The notes under the pieces are model-generated. The model was given only the letters and a program-made list of their open reading frames with translations. It made no database searches and had not been told where the DNA came from. Positions 1 to 6,096 of a stretch of 9,003 nucleotides of DNA are shown here, piece by piece. Source of the DNA: Bdellovibrionales bacterium. Lineage in GTDB: Bacteria > Bdellovibrionota > Bacteriovoracia > Bacteriovoracales > Bacteriovoracaceae. The stretch is taken from contig DAOVTR010000046.1 of NCBI GenBank assembly GCA_030633015.1, positions 1-9,003 on the forward strand. Reading direction: 5' to 3'. A program made the position numbers and the translations under genes. Numbering within the stretch: position 1 is the first letter of the stretch; each line of letters starts with the position of its first letter.

Positions 1-48
1 AGTGTTATTGTGAAGTACCCTTTTAAATTTAGTAGTAGCTCATTATAG
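1..48 (+). CDS. 3' end of an upstream gene (partial, tentative)
   Basis: Of the three plus-strand frames, only the one starting at base 1 is open; the other two hit stops within the first 35 bases. It encodes about 15 residues (SVIVKYPFKFSSSSL) and ends with TAG at 46-48. The stop overlaps the AGGAG ribosome site (47-51) of the kinase gene, a spacing typical of operon partners. An ending of alternating hydrophobic residues then PFKF would suit the last strand of a TonB or AgmX-type C-terminal domain, but 15 residues are far too few to identify a family. The gene body lies outside the window. Confidence 0.35.
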   Translation, partial: SVIVKYPFKFSSSSL

Positions 49-59
49 GAGTATGAATA

Positions 60-1904
60 ATGAAGCGAAGTGAAAAGAGATACGAGCAGTTTGGAAAATA
101 CTTAATAATAGATAAGTTAGGTGAAGGAGGCATGGCCGAAATTTACAGGGCTCTGTATCTAAGAGAGATGGCACATAAAATAGTCGTCGTTAAAAAAATT
201 AGAGGTGCATTGGGGCAAGATGAAAAATTAGCTAAAATGTTTTTGGAAGAGGTTAAGGTAACTTTTGGTTTTAACCATCCAAATGTTGCTCAGACATTGG
301 ATTATGGAAGTATTGATGACAAGCCATTTTTAGTTTTAGAATATATTGAAGGGCGAACTTTAAAAGAATTTATTGTTAAACATATAAAAACTAAAAAAAG
401 AGTATCTGTTGAGTGTGCAATTTTTATTATTTCACAAGTGGCCCAAGGTCTTGCTTATGCGCATAATTATAAAAATAAATTAACAGGAAAATCATCCAAT
501 ATTATACATCGTGATATATCACCAGATAATATAATGATTAACTATGATGGAAGTGTAAAAGTTATTGATTTTGGAATAGCTAAAACAGAACAGTCTGCTG
601 TTCTTACAAATCCAGGAACAGTTAAAGGAAAGTTATCATACTTAGCTCCTGAATATATTGATGGGAAAGAGATTGATCAACGATTTGATATTTTTGGATT
701 AGGAATAACATTGTGGGAACTCCTTGCTCTTCAAAAACTATATCGGCCTACTGAAGATAATATCTATTTGGTTTTAAAAGAGATCAAAGAGTCAATCGTT
801 AAACTACCTTCAACAAAGAACTTAAAGGTATCTCCACTATTAGATGAGGTAACATTAAAGGCTCTTGAGAAAAGCCCTGATAAAAGATTTAAGTCAATGG
901 ATGATTTTAATAAAGCACTGTCTATCTGTGCCAAAGATTATAATACAATCTTTACTCGCGAAAGATTAAAGCAATATATGTCCGAGATTTTTGAAGAAGA
1001 GCAATTGCAAGAGCAAAAAACATTAGAAAAGGTTGGGCAGATTAATGTTAAAGATTATATTAATAGTGAACCAACCAATGTTTCTTCAACTATTAAAGAG
1101 GTTACAGGAGATATAAAGCGAGAGATAAAAGAGGAAATTAAAAAAGAGTTTGAGGAAGATGCTGTAAAAAACAGAGAAAGATTAAAAAAAGAGTCAAAAA
1201 AGTATAAAGAGAAGAAAGATAATGGATTTTTTTCATTAACTGAAAAATATAATCTAAGAAAAAAAAGCAGCAGAAAAAGTGAATATTTAGACAATATTGA
1301 TAAGTTTACAGATTTTGATGATGACTTTGATGATAATAAAGATAGATATGGTTTTAATCTGTTTTCAAAACAAAATCTAACCGTGTTTTTATTATTTATT
1401 TTCGTGTCACTTTTTTTTGTAACCAGTGATCTTGTTAAGAGCAAATATTCTGCATATATGGGGCATAAAGGATCTCTCTACTTGCCAACAACAGGAATGA
1501 GAAATGTTAAAATTTATATTAATGAGCATCGAATTAAGTACACAAATAAGGCTGTTTCTCAGCCATTACATATAACAAAATATTTGAGAGTAATTAAAAA
1601 AAATTATGACCCATATGTTATTCCCTTTAAATTTACGAAAAATAATCAGCAGATTAAAATTAAACCTCCTGAATATAAACGATCTGTCAGCGCATATATG
1701 AAATGTGTTGATAAAAAATATCCCATTGGTTCTGTTTTGAAAATAAAAATGAATGATAGTAATGGAATATATTTTTTAAAACTTCCTTTTAATAAAATAA
1801 AACTTCCTGTTGGTGAATACGATGCCGAGTTTAATAATCAAAAAATTACATTTAAAATTGATAAGAAAGTTATTAACAACGTAAAACTGCTTAAACAAAG
1901 GTAA
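60..1904 (+). CDS. Membrane-anchored Ser/Thr protein kinase with PEGA-like exported C-terminus
   Basis: A eukaryote-type kinase expected to phosphorylate Ser/Thr on cytoplasmic proteins. The kinase domain spans about residues 14-290. It has the glycine loop LGEGGMAEIY (20-29), ATP lysine K45, helix-C E64, HRDISPDN (150-157), DFG (170-172), APE (196-198) and the helix-F aspartate D210. The catalytic-loop lysine of HRDxKxxN is serine (S154), a form known from myxobacterial and related kinases. T183 and T187 are possible activation-loop phosphosites. A charged, probably coiled-coil linker (about 305-420) leads to one membrane helix (about 440-456). The C-terminal 155 residues should therefore be exported. 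Residues 471-535 resemble a PEGA domain, followed by a second beta-rich segment. The ATG at 60 has AGGAG at 47-51 with 8-base spacing. The stop overlaps the next start (TAATG), so the solenoid protein is a likely partner. Kinase assignment is firm; ligand and substrates are unknown. Confidence 0.93.
   Translation: MKRSEKRYEQFGKYLIIDKLGEGGMAEIYRALYLREMAHKIVVVKKIRGALGQDEKLAKMFLEEVKVTFGFNHPNVAQTLDYGSIDDKPFLVLEYIEGRTLKEFIVKHIKTKKRVSVECAIFIISQVAQGLAYAHNYKNKLTGKSSNIIHRDISPDNIMINYDGSVKVIDFGIAKTEQSAVLTNPGTVKGKLSYLAPEYIDGKEIDQRFDIFGLGITLWELLALQKLYRPTEDNIYLVLKEIKESIVKLPSTKNLKVSPLLDEVTLKALEKSPDKRFKSMDDFNKALSICAKDYNTIFTRERLKQYMSEIFEEEQLQEQKTLEKVGQINVKDYINSEPTNVSSTIKEVTGDIKREIKEEIKKEFEEDAVKNRERLKKESKKYKEKKDNGFFSLTEKYNLRKKSSRKSEYLDNIDKFTDFDDDFDDNKDRYGFNLFSKQNLTVFLLFIFVSLFFVTSDLVKSKYSAYMGHKGSLYLPTTGMRNVKIYINEHRIKYTNKAVSQPLHITKYLRVIKKNYDPYVIPFKFTKNNQQIKIKPPEYKRSVSAYMKCVDKKYPIGSVLKIKMNDSNGIYFLKLPFNKIKLPVGEYDAEFNNQKITFKIDKKVINNVKLLKQR
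1897..1901 (+). promoter_or_regulatory. Ribosome site deciding between two adjacent ATG codons
   Basis: AAAGG lies at the very end of the kinase gene. It is 2 bases from the ATG at 1904 and 5 bases from the ATG at 1907. The second spacing is more normal, so the solenoid protein may start at 1907, one residue shorter. The signal peptide is unaffected either way. Confidence 0.45.
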
Positions 1905-3646
1905 TGATGTTGAAAAAAATTATTGAAATAAATGTTTTATTAATTTTAGTTTTCTTCACTTCTAATATTATGGCTGCAAATAATATTTATCTCATTGATA
2001 TTTTAGGTTTTTCTAATTCAAAAAACATGGATCAAGGCAGTTCTATTATAAAAGAAGGCATTAGAGAGATAATACTAAATGATTTAATGTTTATTGAAAA
2101 TATTTCACTTGTTTCAAAACCTAATACCATAAATGATCCGTTAAATTATCAATCTTTGAATAATATGACAATTGAAGATACGTTTAAATATGGGCTTAAA
2201 AATAAAATTGATTATATTATCAGCGGTTCGATAGAAAAAGATAAAGGATTAGTTGTAATTAAAATATTTCTATATCATATACTTATTGGCAAAAGAGATG
2301 TGATTGGTCCAATAAAGCTTGAAAATAATATTTTTTCTACTTTTCATTATGAAATTTTTGACCAATTAATGGCAAAGTTAAGAATTAAACAGAAAACAAG
2401 TAGTAAAAAAATAAAAATGTTGGAGTTTCATACTCCCCAAAATATAAAGCAGCTGGAACATTTTTCCAAAGTTTTGAGTGACATTAAAAATAATGGTGAA
2501 GGTTTAAAGAAGTTATGTGATGATAAATATATATTAGCTTGCGATTATTTAGGTGTATCCTATCAAGTTAACAGTAAAATGAATAAGGCCAAGAAAACTT
2601 TTCAAGATGCATGCGACTTGGGTTATCTTTCTTCGTGTAATAATCTAGGTGCTATTGAATACTATAAGGCAAATACCAAGAGAAATTCTAAGAACAGATT
2701 TAAAAAAGGATGTGACGAAGGATATTTAAGTGGTTGTGATAATTGGGGACTTATTGAAAATGAGCTTGGTAACAAAGATTTGGCTGTCAAGTTATTTACA
2801 AAAGCGTGTGATGGTGGAAATTTAAAAGCATGTGAAAACTTAGGTTTTGTTTTATTGTCAATGGGAAAAAAGAAAGTAGCTCATAAAATATTCAAAAATG
2901 TCTGTTCAAAAAACATTGTAAGTTCATGCGATAAATTAGCTGAACTTGAAGAATCAAAAGGCAATAAAAATTTAGCAACTAAACTTTATACTCAGTCTTG
3001 TGAGAAAGGTTATATGAGGTCATGTAATAATTTAGGAATATTAAAAGAAAGAAATAATTATCTCAATGAGGCCTTGAAGTCTTATGAGTTTGCATGTAGC
3101 GGTGGTTATATTGCTGGATGTAATAATTTTGGGTCATTGTTGTTAAAAAAAGAGGAAGGTGAGAAAGCTCAGTCTTACTTTTTAAAAGCTTGTGAACAGA
3201 AGCATATGGGAGCGTGTTATAATTATGCAATAACCCTTGCAAGTGCCGATCAAGAAAAAAAGGCCATAAAATATTACAAGATTTCATGTGATAGTAATTA
3301 TAATCGTGCTTGCAATAATTTGGGTAATATTTATTTGCAACAAAAGAAAAACGAAAAGGCAAAAGAGCTTTATATAAAGGCTTGCTTAACCAGTTATGCG
3401 CCAGCTTGTTACAACTGGGGCTTGATGGTTATGAATGAGGAAGATAATTCAATGGCTTTAAATCTTTTTACTAAAGCATGTACTCTGGATCATATTGAGG
3501 CATGTAATAATAGAGGTATTTTGGAATATGAAAGAGGTAATGAAAAGAAAGCTCAGTCTCTTTTTGAATTTTCTTGTGAAAAAGGATATAAGCTTGCTTG
3601 TGATAATTTAATTAAATTTAAAGATAGTGATGTAAAAAAAGATTAA
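1904..3646 (+). CDS. Exported solenoid protein with twelve C-x7-C Sel1/TPR-like repeats
   Basis: Residues 1-25 form a Sec signal peptide (KK, hydrophobic core, cleavage near IMA/A, residues 22-25), so the protein is periplasmic or surface-exposed. Residues 26-160 look like a TolB-N/FlgO-type alpha/beta domain. The clue is a segment of the form YIISGSIEKDKG near residue 105 followed by a strand and helix, as in the domain preceding TPRs in some adenylate cyclases; this is inference. From C205 to C566 there are twelve helical repeats, each with two cysteines exactly 8 positions apart, then typically NNLG. These 24 cysteines are the only ones in the protein. Repeat spacing is 32 residues in ten intervals and 33 in one. 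Helicobacter Hcp proteins have the same C-x7-C bridges within Sel1-like repeats, but of about 36 residues. Disulfide pairing and a protein-binding role are therefore likely. It overlaps the kinase gene by one base. Confidence 0.85.
   Translation: MMLKKIIEINVLLILVFFTSNIMAANNIYLIDILGFSNSKNMDQGSSIIKEGIREIILNDLMFIENISLVSKPNTINDPLNYQSLNNMTIEDTFKYGLKNKIDYIISGSIEKDKGLVVIKIFLYHILIGKRDVIGPIKLENNIFSTFHYEIFDQLMAKLRIKQKTSSKKIKMLEFHTPQNIKQLEHFSKVLSDIKNNGEGLKKLCDDKYILACDYLGVSYQVNSKMNKAKKTFQDACDLGYLSSCNNLGAIEYYKANTKRNSKNRFKKGCDEGYLSGCDNWGLIENELGNKDLAVKLFTKACDGGNLKACENLGFVLLSMGKKKVAHKIFKNVCSKNIVSSCDKLAELEESKGNKNLATKLYTQSCEKGYMRSCNNLGILKERNNYLNEALKSYEFACSGGYIAGCNNFGSLLLKKEEGEKAQSYFLKACEQKHMGACYNYAITLASADQEKKAIKYYKISCDSNYNRACNNLGNIYLQQKKNEKAKELYIKACLTSYAPACYNWGLMVMNEEDNSMALNLFTKACTLDHIEACNNRGILEYERGNEKKAQSLFEFSCEKGYKLACDNLIKFKDSDVKKD
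2516..3601 (+). repeat. Twelve-unit 96-bp coding repeat (32-residue C-x7-C solenoid units)
   Basis: The coordinates run from the first to the last paired cysteine codon. Unit cores include CDDKYILAC, CDLGYLSSC, CDEGYLSGC, CSKNIVSSC, CSGGYIAGC, CLTSYAPAC and CEKGYKLAC. The period is 96 bp except for one 99-bp interval between units 2 and 3. Units have diverged in DNA sequence, so this is an old protein repeat rather than a recent tandem array. One 13-base identity (GAAAGCTCAGTCT at 3163 and 3547) is exactly four units apart. Confidence 0.85.
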
Positions 3647-3681
3647 ATAATTTATTTACAATATGAAATAGGGAGATAGAT

Positions 3682-4203
3682 ATGAGCGATGCGGGACGAA
3701 ATAAAAGGAAGAGGTTTAAATTACTAATATATCCTCGATTTCAATTATTGCTATTGTTAGTTAATTTTTTAACAGTTTTATTAGTAATTGTGATCACTGA
3801 ATATCAAATGTTAAATTTCTTCAAACATATGAGAGCATTGGGTGAAAAGGCAGGATTTGGTCAGTTTCACGCGTATTATAAATTTGTAAGTTTGCAAGAA
3901 AGTACAATTGTAAGTGGTATTTTTCTTTCATTAGGAATTTGCCTACTTTTTTCAACAATTGTATATCTTATTATTTCCCATAAAGTCTCAGGCCCCATGA
4001 TTAGACTTTCAAATTTTTTTAAAAAGATGAGCGATACAAAGCAGATTGATAAGTTACAATTTAGAAAGTATGACTTCTTTTCTGATTTGCCAGACACTAT
4101 TAATGAGGCGTTATTAACGGTTTCGTTAAAAGAGGATGACGATGGGCCAGGGAGCCAAAGTACAGCTTCAATAATTTTTAAAGATAAAAAAGATCTGGAA
4201 TAA
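3682..4203 (+). CDS. Two-helix membrane protein with HAMP-like segment, no output domain
   Basis: The 173-residue product has a basic N-terminus (KRKRFKLLIYPRFQ) and a first membrane helix at about 20-39. A short exported loop of about 37 residues follows, then a second helix at about 77-98. ISHKVSGPMIRLSNFFKKM (98-116) follows at once. It resembles the start of the HAMP domains found after the last membrane helix of chemoreceptors and histidine kinases (HRIAGPLYRL-type). The remaining 55 residues are polar and acidic, and no kinase, methyl-accepting or cyclase domain follows. It may act as an adaptor passing envelope signals to a partner such as the kinase encoded upstream. The ATG has GGGAG at 3671-3675 with 6-base spacing, 35 bases after the solenoid gene, and its stop overlaps the next start (TAATG). 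HAMP assignment is moderate; function is unknown. Confidence 0.75.
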   Translation: MSDAGRNKRKRFKLLIYPRFQLLLLLVNFLTVLLVIVITEYQMLNFFKHMRALGEKAGFGQFHAYYKFVSLQESTIVSGIFLSLGICLLFSTIVYLIISHKVSGPMIRLSNFFKKMSDTKQIDKLQFRKYDFFSDLPDTINEALLTVSLKEDDDGPGSQSTASIIFKDKKDLE

Positions 4204-4523
4204 TGAAATATTTAATTATCATTTTCTTATTTTCCAATATTACTATTGCTGCAGAAGTTGCTATTGATAAGCAGATTGAGATAGTTAAAGAGTTTGGTAA
4301 TTGGCTAGATATGTATAAAGAGAAATGTGGTAAAGTTGAAAGGCTTGACCTAGTGTCTTTATCTTGCGGGAAATATGAGCCTGAAAACAAATTAGAAAAA
4401 GTTGAAATATCAACCATTAAATTATTTGGAGATTGGTTAAGTTCTTGTGAAAATATAGATGCTGATGAAACTGATAAAAAAAGAATTGAAAGTTGTATTG
4501 GCGTTAATCATCTTTTTAAATAA
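4203..4523 (+). CDS. Small exported four-cysteine protein with an internal duplication
   Basis: This 106-residue product starts with a short Sec signal peptide (MKYLIIIFLFSNITIAA, cleavage around residues 16-17), so the mature protein of about 89 residues is exported. I do not recognise the family. Two half-repeats are visible: EFGNWL (30-35) followed by C42 and C55, and LFGDWL (74-79) followed by C82 and C98. Each half therefore has an FG(N/D)WL motif and two cysteines, suggesting duplicated helices held by disulfides. The start overlaps the stop of the HAMP-like gene (TAATG) and has only a weak ribosome site of its own, so translational coupling is likely. Co-transcription with another cysteine-rich exported protein suggests both mature in the same oxidising compartment. 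It ends 23 bases from the convergent porin-like gene. Confidence 0.72.
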   Translation: MKYLIIIFLFSNITIAAEVAIDKQIEIVKEFGNWLDMYKEKCGKVERLDLVSLSCGKYEPENKLEKVEISTIKLFGDWLSSCENIDADETDKKRIESCIGVNHLFK

Positions 4524-4546
4524 GTTTCATCAATGCATCTGAAAAA

Positions 4547-5581
4547 TCAAAACCAGAAAGCAATTGAAGAGGAAAATTGGTAACCATTTTGAGTAGTTTC
4601 GCTGCCTCCATCAAGTGTTGTCGCCGCTGTTTCGTAAGATCCACCTAAAGATAATAAAATATTTCTTTTAAGAGAAAATACAGGTCCGGCCTCTAATTTT
4701 ATATTTGTCTGTTTCTTTTCAATGTTATCTGACCATTTTGTAGTATTAAATGATCCAAGCTCAAAGGTTGCAACATATTTAAGATCTTTTGATGGTTTGT
4801 AATTTGTACCTATTTGATAAATGTTTTCAGTATGCTTTTTGATACCCCTGTATCTATCAGCAGTACCCTTTGCATGTCCATTTAGGTATTCAAAAAAGAT
4901 CTCAATATTATCAAAGGTATAGTTTCCAGCAAAAGTTGCGGACCAATCTTCAGTACCAACTTTCTCGTCGTCATCATTTATTGTTGTATCGTGATAATAG
5001 CCTGCCGCTACAGAAAGGTAGAGACCTTTCATTGGGAAGAATTCAAATTTATTAACAACTCCTCTCTTTTTAGCAAAATCAAAAGTCTTTTCACCATATA
5101 CGTCGGCATAAATAGTGAACTTGTTAAAAAAGCCCATCTTTCTGTTTCCAAATTTAACTCTCATTATATTTTGATTTTTAATCTCTCCCCAATAAAGTTC
5201 AGTTCCAAGCAGGGAGCCACCATCAGTCATACTGTCGGAAATGGCCCCTCTTTGATTTTTTGTAAATGGAACTTTTCCTTTACCAAGAACAAAACTTAAG
5301 TGATCGCAGTGATAGTAGGTTACATATGCCTCTTCAAAGAGAACAAAATCAGCACCTCCAATTGCACTATCGTCTAGGTCGAGCTTAATTCTTCCAGCAA
5401 ACTTATCAACTTTACTGGTCATTTTCATGGAAAGGGCGCCAACTCCAGTAGTGTACTCACTGTCTTGGTTTTCAATAGATTTTATTTTCAGTAGATCAAG
5501 GGCAAAAAAGGCAGAGACTTTGGTTTCTGCTAAAAGGTTAGTACAAATAATTGTAGCTATTAAAAAAAGTGTAATTTTCAT
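4547..5581 (-). CDS. Porin-like outer-membrane beta-barrel protein
   Basis: Residues 1-18 form a signal peptide (MKITLFLIATIICTNLLA, then E19). The mature protein is a series of alternating polar/hydrophobic strands with aromatic girdle residues. It ends in SSSIAFWF, with the terminal phenylalanine recognised by the BAM assembly machinery. Residues 83-112 (EEAYVTY, then LSFVLGKGKVPFTKNQRG) resemble the strand and loop around GKFKVPFG in phosphate-selective porin O/P-type proteins, so a diffusion channel is plausible; its substrate cannot be read from the sequence. At 344 residues it is a little shorter than typical OprP-like porins (about 400). Acidic loops (INDDDEKVGTEDW, 201-213) may face outward. 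The start has GGAG (complement of 5591-5594), 9 bases upstream. The terminator at 5686-5726 separates it from the lipoprotein gene, so it probably has its own promoter. It converges with the kinase operon. Confidence 0.8.
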   Translation of the reverse strand: MKITLFLIATIICTNLLAETKVSAFFALDLLKIKSIENQDSEYTTGVGALSMKMTSKVDKFAGRIKLDLDDSAIGGADFVLFEEAYVTYYHCDHLSFVLGKGKVPFTKNQRGAISDSMTDGGSLLGTELYWGEIKNQNIMRVKFGNRKMGFFNKFTIYADVYGEKTFDFAKKRGVVNKFEFFPMKGLYLSVAAGYYHDTTINDDDEKVGTEDWSATFAGNYTFDNIEIFFEYLNGHAKGTADRYRGIKKHTENIYQIGTNYKPSKDLKYVATFELGSFNTTKWSDNIEKKQTNIKLEAGPVFSLKRNILLSLGGSYETAATTLDGGSETTQNGYQFSSSIAFWF

Positions 5582-5685
5582 GAATTGATTCTCCAGGTTT
5601 TAAAACTTAAATTTGCCTGTTAGTATCAGATGAATTTGATAAATGAAATAATTTAGAAAAATTTTCTTAGTTAGAAATGAAAATC

Positions 5686-5726
5686 AAACTACCCCCGGGC
5701 AAAATTCTCCGTCAGGGGGTTAGTTT
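5686..5726 (-). terminator. GC-rich intrinsic terminator hairpin after the small lipoprotein gene
   Basis: AAACTA-CCCCC (5686-5696) pairs with GGGGG-T-TAGTTT (5715-5726), giving an 11-bp stem with one bulged T (5720) and an 18-base loop. Read on the minus strand, the stem is followed by GATTTTCATTTC, a modest T-rich tract. It lies 30 bases beyond the lipoprotein stop and about 105 bases before the porin start, so it should end lipoprotein transcription. The run of C/G is striking in such AT-rich DNA. A partly U-rich tract on the plus side could give weak bidirectional activity. Confidence 0.72.
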
Positions 5727-5755
5727 AATTTTGAAGTAGCGTTATAGAACCAAAT

Positions 5756-5923
5756 TTACTTGCGACCATCATCATCTTCGTATCTCTCGAAGTATGTTCT
5801 CCACTCTTGGGATTCATGATCAGAAATGTTTGGGCTATTTGCCACTTTTCTTGAATTACTGCTACAACTTACAATTGACGTGAGTAAAAGCGCAATAATT
5901 GCTAATTTAGAAAAAAACTTCAT
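5756..5923 (-). CDS. Small lipoprotein, 55 residues
   Basis: The frame starts with ATG at 5923-5921 and stops with TAA at 5758-5756. The product begins MKFFSKLAIIALLLTSIVSC, a classical signal-peptidase II leader with lipobox IVSC and the lipidated cysteine at C20. SSNS follows, with serine at +2, which by the E. coli rule would send it to the outer membrane. The mature part is only 36 residues and highly polar, including SQEWRTYFERYEDDDGRK; it has no domain I recognise. AGGAG (complement of 5930-5934) lies 6 bases upstream, an excellent ribosome site. A strong hairpin terminator follows at 5686-5726. Leader, lipobox, ribosome site and terminator together make this a convincing gene despite its size. 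A role as an envelope linker or small accessory lipoprotein is possible but unproven. Confidence 0.85.
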   Translation of the reverse strand: MKFFSKLAIIALLLTSIVSCSSNSRKVANSPNISDHESQEWRTYFERYEDDDGRK

Positions 5924-6057
5924 AACGTTCTCCTATATAAAGTTCCATATCTAATGTATCGTCAGAAGTTCATAATACTTTAGTAAAAACGTCGGTTAGT
6001 TCGCAGCAATTTTGATTTACTTTAATTCCCTGAAATGTTAATTAGTTACGCCATAAG

Positions 6058-6063
6058 TATAGT
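6058..6063 (+). promoter_or_regulatory. Possible -10 box for the prenyl synthase gene
   Basis: TATAGT matches TATAAT at five of six positions and would start a transcript near 6070, giving a leader of about 27 bases with a GGCAGG ribosome site. The -35 region is poor, so this rests on the -10 alone. Confidence 0.3.
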
Positions 6064-6084
6064 TTTAAATATATTTAGTACGAA

Positions 6085-6090
6085 GGCAGG
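6085..6090 (+). promoter_or_regulatory. Ribosome site supporting a TTG start
   Basis: GGCAGG ends 6 bases before TTG at 6097. An in-frame TAG at 6076-6078 rules out any start further upstream. No ATG or GTG falls between the stop and the TTG, and no alternative start follows before conserved sequence. Confidence 0.7.
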
Positions 6091-6096
6091 ACTGAG

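Larger units (their letters stand above)
5924..6096. other. Divergent intergenic region between lipoprotein and prenyl synthase genes
   Basis: These 173 bases hold the upstream regions of two divergent genes. For the plus-strand gene, TATAGT at 6058-6063 is a good -10 match, but no convincing -35 lies 16-18 bases before it. For the lipoprotein the ribosome site is clear but no promoter stands out. I see no further coding frame with a ribosome site and no strong hairpin. Confidence 0.5.

Noticed and set aside
1411..1418. T8 tract in the kinase membrane-helix codons as a phase-variation site (another T8 is at 8848-8855)
   Set aside because: Eight-base homopolymers are common in such AT-rich DNA, and these encode ordinary Phe codons in membrane helices.
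1055..1444. Reverse-strand open frame of 129 codons inside the kinase gene
   Set aside because: It lies antisense to the low-complexity charged linker, which creates a Ser/Leu/Phe-rich frame. It has no ribosome site or family resemblance.
3063..3362. Reverse-strand open frame of 99 codons inside the repeat protein
   Set aside because: It is the shadow of the repeat-coding sequence, with His/Tyr/Asn-rich composition and no supporting signals.
3876..4417. Reverse-strand open frames opposite the HAMP-like and small cysteine genes
   Set aside because: Both plus-strand genes have clear membrane or signal segments and coupled starts; the reverse frames show nothing comparable.
4524..4546. Possible terminator between the convergent operon and porin gene
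   Set aside because: TTTCA/TGAAA (4525-4529 and 4540-4544) forms only a 5-bp AT-rich stem, too weak to call.
4870..5299. Plus-strand open frames opposite the porin-like gene
   Set aside because: Antisense shadows without ribosome sites; the minus-strand gene has a signal peptide and a C-terminal Phe signature.
5624..5641. Inverted repeat TATCA-N8-TGATA upstream of the porin-like gene
   Set aside because: Five-base arms in AT-rich DNA are expected by chance, and it does not match a Fur or Pho box well enough.
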